The notes under the pieces are model-generated. The model saw only the letters and a list, made by a program, of their open reading frames with translations. It had not been told where the DNA came from and did no database searches. Of a DNA stretch of 64,000 nucleotides, positions 13,461-27,716 are shown in pieces (position 1 is the stretch's first letter; the number at the start of each line of letters is the position of its first letter). Source of the stretch: Epiperipatus broadwayi (taxonomy: Eukaryota; Onychophora; Udeonychophora; Euonychophora; Peripatidae). Location of the stretch: contig JAQFVV010013293.1 in assembly GCA_028023455.1 (NCBI GenBank), positions 1 through 64,000 on the forward strand, read 5' to 3'. Position numbers and translations under genes: made by a program.

Positions 13461-14197
13461 CTACTGATCAAACTTTTTATGAATGCCCAAGCAATAAAAC
13501 CATATGCATTTTTGTGTAATGCATTTTTAGAAATTAATTAATTTTCATTTTATATCTTAAGTATACAGTTTTAGATATTGGGAAAAAACTATGTTAATGA
13601 ATTTTGACTAATCAGTCTCTTCAATTACATTGAGAATAATCTGATTCTTTTATACATTAAATCCCATTATTTTGTATTTGTTGATGTACATTATACAAAT
13701 TTATATCATTTAATATGTATATTTGATTTTTAAATACACTATCTAAATGCTCTTATGACATAGAAAATTTATTATTATCAGAAATGCCCTGTAGAGTCTA
13801 ATGGAGGGTAAGGGTGTCCCACAGAAGCTCAAATATCTCTTTTAGTACTTGAAACTTTTTATAAAATTCTAAAAAATAAATCACCTGCTTATTATTATTT
13901 TATTGTCAGTAGAACATTATTTTAATGCAATTTGTTTAATCTCTTAATATTTAGAGTAACAATAAGAGCTGTAACTAGCTTTTTACATTATGTGAAGTAA
14001 TGTAAAAGTAAACTTATTTTTTTTAAAGATATCACTAATATTATAAAATTATATATAAATAAAAAAGATAACACCACTTTAATTGTTATGAGTAATATAT
14101 TCCAATATTTTTAAAAAAATAATTCATTAAAATAAAAAATAATAATTAAATAGATTTATTGTCAGAGGTTAATAAAAAGTTCAAAAATTGGAAATGC

Positions 14198-14263
14198 CAA
14201 AACTAGAATCGATCTCGGGATTTAGTGCTCTAAGGTTAGAGACTCTACTAAACCATGCAAGGT
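14198..14263 (-). repeat. tRNA-like SINE fragment, minus strand
   Basis: On the minus strand, TGGTTTAGTAGAGTC resembles an A box, CTCTA...TAGAG forms a hairpin in the anticodon-arm position, and GATCGATTC resembles a B box with the usual spacing. The acceptor stem does not pair. It is interpreted as the head of a degraded tRNA-derived repeat. A chance match remains possible. Confidence 0.4.
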
Positions 14264-14799
14264 AATATTTCCTTTATTGGTGCCTTCCTTACAAAAATTA
14301 TTTAATACTAAATATTGAAATTGTCATAGTAATGGAAACATTTGATCTTTATTAAAATGGAAGATAAATTGTTTTGCAGGTTCAATGATATTGAATAAGT
14401 CTATTGCAAATTGACAAAAAGAGATTTTTGTACAGGTTTTCTTCAATTAATAGAAAGAACAATTCTCAGTGAATATAAGAGTTATAGAGTTACTGTGAAT
14501 ATAATTACTTATAGCAGTTTTTATATTTTTTTGTCTCAAAAGTGATTGTAATCAAAAAATAATTTATTTCTATCTTGGATGGTATATATTTAATGTTATT
14601 AGAGTGACTATAAACATCATAAATATTTTTGAGTATGAATTAATTCATACTTTATTAAATTGAAACAATATGCTTTCTAAATAGTGAAATTGTATTTAAG
14701 ATTGTAGTTAGTGCTTTCTAAAAACTTAAATAGTATTCAAAATTATAGTTATATTATGTTTATCAAGTGTTCAAACCTCACTTTTATCTAATGGCAATA

Positions 14800-14853
14800 T
14801 ATATTTGTATATATATATATATATATATATATCTATATATACATATTTATATA

Positions 14854-14893
<40 letters not shown>
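14800..14893. repeat. Imperfect (TA)n microsatellite
   Basis: A run of TA dinucleotides broken by TATC, TACA, TTTA and TGTA steps, typical of an older array. Confidence 0.95.
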
Positions 14894-14894
<1 letters not shown>

Positions 14895-14895
<1 letters not shown>

Positions 14896-17254
14896 AAATA
14901 TGTTAATAGTATATACAGTATTAATCAGGAATAGGTTCTAAAAATACCTTTTCAGATGCATTTAAAAAGCTGTTTGAATAAAATATAAAATTTGATATAA
15001 TAAGGTTTCTGTTAAAGTTACTAAGCAATAAATTATTGCAAACAATTGGCAATCCTTAATCCCAATTTAAAAATACCTAACAATTAAAAGTATTAGATTT
15101 TATTGCACATTTTTTTATAATAAATGATAAGATTTTTTCATATCATAAAAAATTATGCTGGATTTATTACACGATGCTGAATATCTTTTTTTCTTGCTCT
15201 GACTATTTCTATTTTCTATTCAATTTCTCTTATCTTATTAGCTATTATGATATTCCTATTTTGCATATTTCTATGCATTTCTGTAGTCACATCTTAAATG
15301 TTTTTATTCTCATCTTATCAGTAATATATTAGGCATTTTTCTTCATTTCATTTTTTTATATTTTGCATATTTTATTCATATTTTGAGGGTCTTTATTCAT
15401 ATTTTTTATAAGAAACTGCCACATTTGAGCATAAATATTCAATTTATTTTAATTCTTTGAATGTTTGGTATTGTTTCTGTTCTTGTTTTTTTTTTAGTTA
15501 CTGTTTATGGATCTGCTCTCTGTTTCTGTTCATTGGTTTATTTTGGTTGCCATTTGTTGCTATTTCATGTTTGTTTTTATTCTTTTGATCATTTATGATG
15601 GTTATTACTCTTTATTATCTATTTATTCAAAATAAGAATTGTTTTTATTTTCATTTTTTAAATATTTTATTAAATTTGGGTTGTTCCCTTTTCCTTTAAG
15701 GTAATTTTGTTCAGCATTATTCTTTGATACTTATATCATAAAATATCTTAAATTCTTCCAACTCATTTTATTTTCTAATCTGCTCTATTCAGCATTAAAC
15801 TCTCCCAATACATTCATGAATATTTTTATTATATCATCATTAATTTGTCAATTTCTTGAATGAATATTGCTTAATTGTATCATAAAATTGGAATACCAAC
15901 TTCTTAATAGAAACTAATTCAACAATCATCTTATAATCTTATGATAATCAAGCATGGGATTAATAATTTATATACAAATATAATCTTGGATTCAGATATA
16001 CCTAAGGAATATCTACTGTCCATATCATCATCTTCACCAGCCTTGTTTTGTTGATAATTTATGTAATAGGATATGTTTGGCTACATGTTCTAGAGGCTTT
16101 ATATAATAATCCTCAAAGGATTATTATGTTCTTAATGTAACTATAAAAAAATTATTTAGTAATTCCAGATTTTAATTAATTCACAAGATTTCCATAATGG
16201 CTGGCATCACTTTGAATTAATTTTTTTATTTTTTTAATAATAATTTATTACCTAAAAATATAATACGAGTTATATACCATCACATATATATTTTTTATAG
16301 AGATTGCATAAACACTAACAACATATCTCCATTGCTAACTCTAACATAAAAATAATGAGGAAATTTTAATAACATGATATAGTTAAGTTTTGAAGTACTC
16401 ATTACCTCTAAAACTCCACCAAAAAATTTTAAAAATAAAAATTAAGTCACTCAAAAAAAAAATTTCTAATCACTATTTCATTTGGAAAAAGAAAAAATGA
16501 ATGAATGAAAGCATTACACAGAAAAAATTAATTATAAAACTATTTTATAATTTATTATTTTGACAGAAAAATGTTGCATCATATGCAAATAAATATATGT
16601 TAAGTGTTTATCATTTTGATAGATGTAACTTATATATTAAAGTTTGTGCAGACAAAATTCTCTTGCTATCTTTTGAAAAGTCTTTCATATTTAATTTTTT
16701 TGTTTTCAGATTTATTCTATTGTGAATATAATATGACGTTTTGACCACTCCTCTGAGATTTAGTAGTTTTAAACATTTAATCAGTACTCACTCATTATAA
16801 TGGCAGATATTTTAAGTGCTTTCAACTAGATTCATTTGGCTTAATATTCTCTTCCCAAAATGAGAATTTATTTTGGCAGATTCACAACTCACATATAGAT
16901 TTCACTTAGCAATTCATGGTAAATGTTATAAGTAGGACGATTTTAATCATAGTAGTTAATAAATAAATATAAAAATTATATCTTGTTGCTAGACTGGTAT
17001 TTTCTTTGTATTTATAAAATGAATTTTGAATGTTTTTTTTTGCTGTCATTCATTCATTAATAGTCTACTATTGACTTCAAGGTCAGACATGAATAAAATG
17101 GCTTGCATAAAATCTTAACGTGAAATATAATGTAAACTAAATAAATTTCTGGAATTATATGTTGCTCTCTATATCAAAAATTATTATAAGTCACTAATCT
17201 GTTTGTTATATATGCTCATGGATTTTCATTTTCTGTTTACAAAACATAATTTGT
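14895..17254. other. AT-rich DNA, T-rich on the plus strand; no gene
   Basis: Nothing recognisable was found. About 15,100-15,720 is markedly pyrimidine-rich on the plus strand, with many TTTCTT and TTTATTC steps and few purines, while 15,960-16,500 is more balanced. No conserved frame was seen on either strand. Confidence 0.55.
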
Positions 17255-17420
17255 AATATATAGTGTATATGAACACAGACTTTCACATATCTCATATCAC
17301 TGATAGACTTGAACACATATATGTCAAAAAGATAAATAATCACCACTATACACATTTCATGTTAAACCAGCAATCATCAGTTGGTTCAGATTACCATCTC
17401 CACAGATTTATGCAATAAGT
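17255..17420 (+). repeat. Dispersed repeat (family with GAACACATATATG core), copy 1
   Basis: The block contains ACACAGACTTTCA, then CACTGATAGACTTGAACAC, then AAAAGATAAATAATCACC. The same ordered blocks recur at about 17,775 and about 47,590. Its tail (about 17,366-17,402, CAGCAATCATCAGTTGGTTC) also resembles sequence next to the hAT insertion (about 58,466-58,493, in inverse orientation). A (TA)n array follows immediately. Class unknown; probably a non-autonomous element. Confidence 0.6.
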
Positions 17421-17421
17421 G

Positions 17422-17424
<3 letters not shown>

Positions 17425-17511
<87 letters not shown>
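17425..17511. repeat. (TA)n microsatellite, about 87 bp
   Basis: An uninterrupted TA run directly downstream of a dispersed repeat copy. It creates a Tyr-Ile shadow frame. The repeat may have seeded the array. Confidence 0.97.
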
Positions 17512-17513
<2 letters not shown>

Positions 17514-17774
17514 GATAGCCAATCTTCATACTTTAATGGACAGGCTTCAATCCACTCCACACTCCAATTCTTCAACCATCTATTCAATTGAAAATCTGAT
17601 GATGGAACACTCAAAGGCCACCCTGAGGCTGAGATTCTTGTCACACCCATGTTGACCTAAAGTCAATATGACACAAGGCATAATCCATTTAATACATATA
17701 CAAGGAATGGGCAGACACCTCTACTATGTAATAACTGAAATACAGGCTTATTATATACCTGTATTAAAATATGT

Positions 17775-17885
17775 AATATATAATATATATGAGCACAGAC
17801 TTTCAGCTCACCATTCTATTTCATATCACTGATACACTTGAACACATATATGTCGAAAAGATAAATAATCATCAATACTCATATT
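17775..17885 (+). repeat. Dispersed repeat (GAACACATATATG family), copy 2
   Basis: It shares GAGCACAGACTTTCA, CACTGATACACTTGAACAC and AAAAGATAAATAATCATC with the copy about 500 bp upstream and with the one near 47.6 kb. The two copies here lie in the same orientation on either side of a (TA)n array and about 260 bp of mixed sequence. Confidence 0.6.
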
Positions 17886-20800
17886 TGATTTTTTTTCTGT
17901 TGATCACATATCAGTTTAAGCTTGTTACTTTGTAAACTTATTAAAATTTATAAAACATTCATTCTTGTACATTGTAGGTTTTATATAAAGTTGACAGAAT
18001 AAATTTATATACTTTATATTATTTCACTTCAGTTATAATTATAAGTTTCAGTATTAAAAAAATTATTGTGTTTAAATCTCTTTAAAGCTGATTTACAAAA
18101 CTGCTAAATGTTTTATTTTTAAATTATTAAAACTGATTAATGACAATTAAAAAAATGTTCTTTCTTTATAAAAAAACTAAAAAAATCAAAGAAGAATTAA
18201 AAACTAATTAACTAAAATATGCAAACATTTTTTTTTTTAAATTTTAGTACCAACGATTAATCATAAATCATGCAATAGATGAATAATCCTTTCAAAAGAC
18301 TCTTTTTATTAAATTATTAACTTCAATATTTCATTAATTTTAAGATTTTTGAAAATATTATTCCCCTCTTGTAATTATACATTTATTGGCTAGATGCTGG
18401 CACACACTTATTTTATGTGCTTTATTTTCAATTTGTAATTTGTGCCTTTGGTTCAATAAATTTCAGAACAACTATCTTCTACCTCTTTTCATTATAACAA
18501 TATTAGTCTATAATCCATTAATTCTTCAATATTCCCATCAATTTGCATGATAATTGGTTACTGAAATAAATTATTACTGTTTCCCTGAAATTCACATTTT
18601 TAAAAGTATTAATAGTTATTTAAACAGAACTTCAACAATTAACTCTTTGCTTTTTGAAATATCATAACTTTGATTCTCACGTTTTTATTTTTTTAATTAA
18701 CTTATTTAAGTTATTCTTATTTAGGCTGTTAAGAGCTTATGGGACCATTATTGTTTGAATATATATATATATATAATATCGATGCTAATGCAAACTTGAG
18801 AACTTTACAAAAACATAATAATTCACATGACAATACCTAGACCACCTATTTTTTTGCCACCTTATACTCAATAGCAATATAGAAAACAATATATTATCTT
18901 TTTCTGCTTATCCAAAATCCTAAATAGTTACTAGTTGTAAACAACGGCAAACAAGTTGAAATTATTTATTTATAAATATCCTATTTATGTTATGATTTTA
19001 GACAAATAGAGAAAAATGATTTTTTTTCTACTCATTTTTGAGCAGCAGTAGCAGATGACGTGAAGATGATTAAATTACATAACATTATGTGTATTATAGT
19101 TTTTTAAATATATTATTTGTATATACAAGTGCTTTAAAACGTTGGGTGAAGAAGCTGTTAATGGCAAGAAAAAACAATCAAAATAAATCAATGTAGGCTA
19201 AACGCATAGATTGAGAATAGAGACCTTATTTTATATATTTATAAACATTTTAATGCATTACTTCTTATTGTGAAAATATATTTTACTCTGAAGATGCCTT
19301 GAAAAGATTTTGATTGTCAAGAGTATAGACAACATTTTGAGAAATATTGTGTTAAATTATTATTTTGATATGACGTTAGTAATTAAATTATTGTGATTTT
19401 AAATATTTAAAATTTACTGAATTAAAAAAAAAACACAACATTTTATCGATTTTAAGCAGGATGCCAATATTCCTCATGGATAATTTAAGCTCCTCTTGTC
19501 ATTCTCTTCAGTTTATAAAAAGCATCTTCATTTTCAGAGCTATATCTAAAACTTTAATAATGCTTTTACGGCATGGAGATATTCAAAGAAGATTGAGTGA
19601 CTGGATAATAGAATTATTACACCCAAAGAAGAACAGTTGATCATCACTGGCGGATAGTTTTTTTATTTTTGAATTTATTCCCTCTAGCCTACTAACTCAA
19701 TATTCAGAACTAAATCATAAACTTTAAGATGTATTAATGTAAGCGTAAAATTTATTTCTGTATCCTGTAAATTATTTCCACATTGTAAAACAAATTGATC
19801 TCTACTATTATTGAATTTTCCACTCATATTGAACATTATTATAAAATTTATTCATTTGACTTTTAGATTGATAAACGTCAATAATAAAATTTAGTTTCAT
19901 TTTTTTGTCATTTTAAATCTTTTTATATATTAATAGAAGAAATAGAATATTAAATTTGACATTTTCACTTAATCAATTCCTTGTCATAAAATTAATTGAT
20001 CTTATAAATTGACACAAAGAAATGAAATCTGTGAATAGCCATTCCAGCTCTGCCTAGCTATTATTAAAATAATTGAATTTGAAAAGAAAAATAAATCTAT
20101 CTATAGCATTTCTAATATCTTGATTATATTAATGCCTTCAAGCTAGCTTCAGAAAAACATTGAAAATTGAATAATAGTTTACCTCTTGTACTGAATTTAT
20201 TCTAAGCAATCAAATTACTTCGATACAAAGTAAAAATAGTTAACTAAGCAACTTTAAATTATGCTTTTAAAACGTTGGGCTATTTTTTGAAGAATATAAA
20301 TTTACATTTCTTTAATTGCTTTGCATTTACTAAAAAGTCATTAAAAATCAATTTTCATAAATGTTTTTTTTAAAAATGAGATTTGATTATTTATAAAAAT
20401 AAGAATAAAATACAAAAATCTATATAGAGATCGTGTAGTTTAGTGATTCCCAGATTTGAACCACAGACTGGTAAAAATGGACAATATTTTTTAATTTCAA
20501 TACATTTAAGATTTTTTCTTTTACTATCTTCCTTGTAGATAACATTGCTAATTATATAATATTGGTCAGTAAGAGAGTACTTAGTTATTCTTAGCTGGAG
20601 AATAAAACCTAAACTCTTATCATTGATTGTTTTTTATGGTAGGAAGGGGGAGCTCTTGAAGAAGCTTTTGACTTGAAGTGGAATATTTAAGAGTTGTTTT
20701 ATTAAATTTTATTTATAAAATATAATATGTTATCTGGAATGTTACCTAATTTTTAAGTACCAAAAGTGATTTAATTGTACTATGAATCATGAATCTTTAG

Positions 20801-23310
20801 CTCTCAAATATGCCACTCTAACCCTGAAATAATTATGTAGGGAACATTTATTTATTTTGTTCATACTAAGATGATCTAATTGATTAGAAAATAATATAAC
20901 TTCTTTAATATTTCCCAAAAGGACCATAAAGGTATTTTCTAATTAAAAGAATCTTTAAAGAAGGTGAATTTGAATAATCCCTTTTATATAATTATGTTGA
21001 ATGGTCAACTCAATTGTAAAGTAACTTGATAGTGAGTTACAATTCAGAATTATAGTAGATAAAATTTATAATTTAAATTCTTGTTATGGAGAATTCACTC
21101 TAAACATTTAAGATAAAACTGCTATGCTATCATTTTTATAAAAACTAGACTAGAAATTTATTTAGGTAGTTATCCAAAATTATGACCATAGTAAAGGTCT
21201 AGAAAGTCCAAGACTAAGAGCAGTGATAAATACAAAGGTAAATCAAAGAGTCAATATATCTAAGAGTATGACCTCTTACTCAACAATTTATGAGGTTTTT
21301 GTTTTGTCTTTTGATTATTACATTGATATTAATTTAATTAGCTCAATTATTCTGAAACTTTATCTTTCATTTTAATTTATCTAGATATCCATTTAACTAT
21401 TAGAAGTCTAATTCAATTCACTATGAGATATCATGAATAATGATTATTCTAGAGATTGTAGAGATCAAATAAGTATTGTGTTAATAGAAATACCTCTCTA
21501 ACAATCAATGATGATGAATAGTTCTCTTGAAAAGAGTTATTGATGGACTTCCAATATGTACATTTGCTTATGTGATTTTTTTAGACAGCAGATTTATTAA
21601 TGATAAATTATAAACAAATATTAAAATATAAGTGATCTTTAGTATTAGACATTTACTATAGATGTTTGTGTAGCAGCTGAATCTTTCAAATATTTGTGTG
21701 ATAAAAGTAAATAAATGCTATCACACAAATTCTTATATGCATTCTCATTGTATAGTGGTAGCTTATATACTTGTTTATTATTTGATTTTGTGTCTTGGCC
21801 AAGTAAAATATAAAATGGATTTTTATGGTTTCTATCAAATTTTGAATTTTTCTATCAGTTAGCTTATCCAAATATAGCCAATCCAAATAACCATATAATA
21901 TTGATTGGTAAATGGGTATGTAACTATATTCACCTAGAGAATAAAAAGGTATAAAAAAACTCTTCAAATCTCATTATTAGTATATTCAGAAACAATGAAC
22001 TAAATTGCCAATATAATTGTAATCTTAGCATTAATAATTGTAAATATTTTATGTTAAGGCTAATAATAGTTTTAATAAATCATGAGCATTTTAGCACAAA
22101 AATATCGCATTGAGTGGGTTATTATGGGATCACTTTTTAAAGTATGATGTAAGCATTATTACAGTGTTTCCCATTTTTAAATGAAGATGACAGCAAGATA
22201 TAAATTGAAGATCTATTTAGCTCAAAGCAACTTCTTAAATTTTATATTTCTAACTTATAGTTTAAATTTTTTTTCTTTTTTTAATAAGACTTTTACATAA
22301 GTATTAACATGTAATCAAAGAAAAATGTAATTTATACAGAAATACATATAATGAAATCACGATGGACCTCAATTTGATCAACACAATTATTGTCCAATGC
22401 TAACAAAAATTGAAGCAAATGCAAAGAATGTAGAAGTTTATATAAATAAAGGATTGGCATCTAAAATTACGTCATGAATCCAAGATTTTGTGGCATGTTA
22501 ATCTCAATAAAAGTTCAAGTTAGGTCACTCACTGCTCTGTGAAAAAGATTATAGACTGTAAGTTTTATTCATAATTTTTCTGTATAAGAATTTGAGAGAA
22601 TGTAAGCACTTTGTAAAGCATCATTTGTTATTTTTCTAAAGTATTATTTAAAATCCATTGATATTCCTTATATTCCATAATAGAAAGTTCCTTAAAAAAG
22701 TTGTTAATAAGATTTTTTCATGAAACATTTTGTTTCTAATTTTTTAAATTTTGTTTTAATCAAATTGATTTATTTCTTTAAGAATTGAAAAAAACTTAAA
22801 TGCCATGTTTACAATTATTTAATCCATATAACCTAATTTTTTAATTGTTGGTATTTATTTTGCAATGTGGGATATATATATATTGTACCGTTTATTTATA
22901 TATGGTACAAATATATTGGCATTTGGTAAAAGCTAGGAAAAAGTAAATTTAGCGATCTTATTAAAAAGACGAAATTAAATTTTTTTTTTTAGTTTGTATA
23001 ATTTATTTTTTTAAAACGTACAATGAAAGTTAAATTTTTTATCCATATTTTTTTTTAGCTAATTAAAAATAAAAGTAAAAATTGGAGAGAACAAAATACA
23101 CACAAATTACTAATCCAGATAAGCTAAAAGAAAAATACTTTAGCTAATTAAAGATAGCAGAATTATACTAAAAAAATAAAAACTTTGTAACTGAAAAATG
23201 ATAAAAAATGTACAAGATTATAAACCTAAATGCCATGATAATAATAATATGTACAGAAGTCTGAAAACTGGACCTTGAGTATAAAAAGGTAGAGACCAGT
23301 TAGATCAATA
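17886..23310. other. AT-rich DNA, no gene recognised
   Basis: Uniform AT-rich sequence with short homopolymer runs and a small TA run near 18,760-18,777. The 93-residue minus frame at 21,686-21,967 is AT-rich and has no recognisable domain, so I treat it as chance. No RNA gene or transposon end was seen. Confidence 0.55.
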
Positions 23311-23314
23311 ATAT

Positions 23315-23615
23315 CTGGGTTTGAAGACATGTAGATGTCTGAAAATTTCAGAATTTCCACTCAGTAGATAACTTTTAGATAAGTGCTTGGCTTTGGGTTG
23401 GTATTTTTAGATCTAGTGTCTGAACCTACCCTGACACCTCTCTGAGGAGTGCCAAAGCATGAAACCATGGTCAGGGGTTTGGGGAGGGGTTCCTGACAGA
23501 GATATTTTAAGTGCTGGCTCTGGCTAAGCATTTATCATAAAGCTTGTAGAGGAATTGGCAATCCTCATTGTTTATAACTCACAAGCTTAAGAGATAGGGT
23601 CATATGATATATGAC
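23315..23615 (+). repeat. R300 dispersed repeat, full single copy
   Basis: This ~300-bp block is clearly richer in G+C than its flanks. It is nearly identical, with about ten differences by eye, to 60,145-60,449, and more distantly related to 43,718-43,900. Recognisable internal stretches include GGTTTGAAGACATG, CTACCCTGACACCTCTCTG, CCATGGTCAGGGGTTTGG and GAGGAATTGGCAATCCTC. No reading frame, poly-A tail or clear terminal repeat was found. A non-autonomous transposon or SINE-like unit is most likely. Confidence 0.8.
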
Positions 23616-23619
23616 TATT

Positions 23620-26600
23620 TACAGTTAGATCAATGTCTTGTATTGTCTGTTTTCCTATGGTTGTCCTGGATAACAAAAATATTTCCAGGACCACTCTATG
23701 CTGAAATAATTCTGCATGTTGGAGTGGAGCAGGGCCTTTGCTGACATTGTTCCTGAAGACAGACACCAGAAAAGCTTTCAGGACCAGCCAGTAGGATAGA
23801 CCAAGATCAACTTATAACCGATGGCCGAGCTCATTCTTTCACAAAAAAACAACTATGCATAGTAATCTACAATCTTCTCACTAAACTTACTGGTAAGCTA
23901 AGATTAACTTTTCCTGATTGCTTAAAGTTTGCAAACAACTCTTAAAAAAATAAGCTTAAAATAATCCCAATAGAGACTTTTAATTTTATTGTTCAAGAGA
24001 CTCTTGTTTACCCAAGAACTTTAATTGTTTAGCTGTTATTTTTTATTAATGGATTCATGTCTGGATTAGCATGTGTTTTCTCCAGTTTTAATTAATTAGT
24101 ATTTCTTTTTAAACATTTTAATTTGTTAGAATAAAATATTTATTTCTAATACCAACTTTTCCTTGTATGTTATTGATGATTATTATTAAATTTATTAATA
24201 TTAGTTTAGTAAGATTTGAAAATATAATTTACCTTTGCCAATATATGCTGACTGAGCTTCAGGAATAAAATATGATACTGATTCTTTTAAAAACATTTTT
24301 CTTTTTAATTTTCGAGATGCGATGCGACGGATTTCAGCAGATTTTTATATGAATCCTGGTGCCCTTATAAAAGAAATAAAAGCTGTTTCTGTCAATAGCA
24401 TAAATCATAACAATTACTAGATAGAGTTGATCAGGAAATATAGTTATGTTTTTAGAAGTAGGAATGAAATTTTTTGCTTTTTCCATAACTTGATCAACTC
24501 ATGCATTTTATGTGTAACAGAGACCTAGCAAGACATGAAAAATGTTTCAATATATATATATATATATATATACATTATTTTAACTTTGCAATATTGGTGA
24601 TTAAAAATGTCTTTTATTAAATTAATTGATTAAAAAGATGTTTTAAAGCATTATAAATAAATAAAACAGACATCCATTTAGAAACATAATTTTGATAGCT
24701 AATGAAAACTGTTAATAAACATTGAAAAGTTGAAATTTACCAAATTGGATACCAATTCATTTTTTAACTTCCAGTCTCAAGATATTCAGTAAAGCACAAA
24801 ATGACACAAAGGGTATTCTTATTCTTTTGATATAACAGAAAAATGTATTCACAAGCTTTATTTTTAAATTGTTGTATTAAATTGTACACATTAAAATTTT
24901 ACTTTGAAATTTTTTTTGTAGATGTCCAGAAAAGCAAAAATTCAGTAAACTATAAAAGGCTTTAGCTCCAGCCTGACAAGTATCTTCTGTATTTTTGACA
25001 TCATAACAAAAATGTAATTATTTGTAAATTTATTGAAATTCAGAATTGTTTTTATACAATAATTGTGTAGTTATTATTACAAATCAATAATATAAATTAT
25101 TAATTATTTATTTTGAACACAAATGTCATATTTTTAAAAATAAAAATGTTATACTTTTGGGCAACACATATTATTCTCAGGCCTTTACAAGCTTATCTAA
25201 GCATATATTCAATGCTATTTGTAAAGATATGTGTGAATATATTGTAATATTTTATAAAAATATTTAAAACTTTTAAACTTTTAAAACATAATTTAATTGA
25301 TTTAACTCTTTGATATAAAACACTGTCAGTTTTGACTAGGATCTAATGAATGTTTTTTTAAATATTCCTCCATATTTGAAGATTTTATTTTTACAAATCA
25401 AACCTTTTATTTGTACATTATATAAGTAATTTTTGCATTATAAGTTCCAAATGTGAGCTTTCAAGTGATAGAAAATTTAAAAACCCACTTTTTTTTTAAG
25501 ATTTAAAAATAAAGACCTAAACAACCTATAACAACAGAACACTTTGTAATTGGATGCAATTTACTTATTCAAAAAAAGAGAAGATATTAGATATTTGAAT
25601 TTTATGTTTTAAAAGAAGGATATATGTAGGATTAGTTATCAATGAAAGAAAAAAAATTTAAAAGATAAATTATTTATCATTATTAAAATTTTAAAGAGTA
25701 TTTTATTTATTGTTTTGACAAAGCAATTTTTTTTTGCCCAGTAGAAACTGCTTTCAATTGCCATAGAAACTTTTTAAGAGTTATCTTTTTAAAAATAAAA
25801 TGTTTTCAAAGACAATATCCTATTGGTGATGTAGTTCTTGGTTTAAAAATAAGTCTTTTACAAAGAGATTGCATCATAACCATTAATTTGTAAACAAATT
25901 ATTGAAAATTGCATTTTTTTTTTTACAAATTTGCAACATTCAGTAATTTACTCTCAGGCTAAAATACTTAGCTAATCATAAATTTGTATTTCTATTGACT
26001 TCTAAGTCACCTTGCTCATAGATTTCTCATGTTAATTGTGTCAATTGCAGATTTAAAAAAATTAAAATATTACAAGAGAAGGGAAGCTGAAAACTGCCAC
26101 AAATCATAATATAGGCTCAAAACAATATAGAATATATAGTGCTCACAGCACCATCATAATGCCTAAATGTCAAAATCTACAAGGAGACACACAAAGCTAA
26201 TACAGAGAGTTAAAAATGTAAATATTTATTCATTCACATTTTATTTTTTAAAAATGAAAATAATCTTCCCTGAAAAGATGTAACAGGATTACAATCTCAT
26301 TTTTTAATATTTTCAAAAATCAAATGTGATTATTTAGAATTTACTTTATTAATAAAACAAAAATATCTATCAAATGAAGTCAAATTTGGTTATTTTCTAA
26401 TAATTAATATTACTTTATATAAATTTAATGTTGATTGCTTATAGTAAGTGAAAACAAAGAAAACTATTGCCTTCTATAGAATTAATGTGTTTAAGAAAAA
26501 TCAATGTCTTTGTTATAACTTTAAAAGAATTTAGGATGTTACAGTGGCACTGCCATGACATTTGGATTTTTCAGTTTATTGAACATTTTTGAGCAAATTG

Positions 26601-27715
26601 TTTTTAGAATTATTAATTAAAGAAAATCAGAAGATGTCAGTGTTATACAGATTTAAACCATCAAACATCACATGATCACCATTCTTTATGCTTACTTTCC
26701 TGCATTCATTGATTACTCTGGTTTGCACTGAGTGGCATTACTGTATGGATTGTTTTGCCTCTGTGAAATTCTACAGATTTCCTACAAATATAATAAAAAT
26801 TTGAATCTCAAAGCTATCTGGAAATGCCCAGTAGGTCATGATCTCTAGTAGAAAGAAACTGTATCACCACTGAATGGTGGATTATTTGTCTCTAAGAATT
26901 TCAGAACTTGCTTTATTCTTTTAGAATGTTTAAAAAAATTGTAGTTTTTAGTAATTTACTTACAGATTTAAGATTATTTATGCAATATATTTGTAAAATA
27001 TTGATTTACAATTACATGATTACAATTAGTTTTTAATTGAAAATATTTGTTTTTAAAACAACAAGTTATAAAAATATAGTTACAGTAAAGTGGAAGCTGT
27101 TTTTACTGGCTACCAAGAACTGCTTTCATAAATAGTAGTAGAAAAAATATTTGTGAAATTTTAATAATAATAAATTTAATTTTGAATTTTAAGACATCTT
27201 TTCATTATTTTACAATGCCTTAAAATTTATTTTTATTTTAAAAATGGAATTTGAATAATAAATATTTGGTTCAATATTTTTTATAAATAGGCAATATAAC
27301 AATCTGCTATGAAAACAGCAAATGTGATAAAATTATCACTAGGGTCTTTCTAATAAGAATTGAAAGAATTGGTCTTTCAATAAGTTAATCCACTTTAGAA
27401 TTCTGAAGTTAACATTGTATTGCAATTGTGCTCACAGTTCTGCATTTTTCACTCTCCATCGGCTCTAATTTTATTGTTTTATATTTAATAAAAAAATTAG
27501 AAATAAAATATTGTTTGATTGATACTAGTTCTAACTCAAATATCAGCATTTTCAACTGAAATATCAATTGAAGATCAAAGATGAGACTTATAAGAAGATA
27601 TGCCATTATATATGTGATGAGTTTTTTTAAATTTAATTTGTTTTTTGAAAAATTGAAAAATACAACTTACATATAATTTATTTATTTTTATTTTTGTAAA
27701 AGTAAATTAAATATA
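23620..27715. other. AT-rich DNA, no gene recognised
   Basis: About 23,620-23,850 remains mixed in composition and may belong to the preceding repeat. The rest is AT-rich with a short TA run near 24,549-24,573. The minus frame at 27,409-27,606 (65 residues) has no recognisable features. No structural RNA or transposon motif was seen. Confidence 0.55.
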
Positions 27716-27716
27716 C

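Noticed and set aside
20430-20475. Possible tRNA-like motif (GTGTAGTTTAGTGATTC)
   Set aside because: Only one box-like stretch is visible, without stems or correct spacing to a second box.
21686-21967. 93-residue minus-strand frame
   Set aside because: Composition follows the local AT-rich DNA, and there is no motif, signal or support from neighbours.
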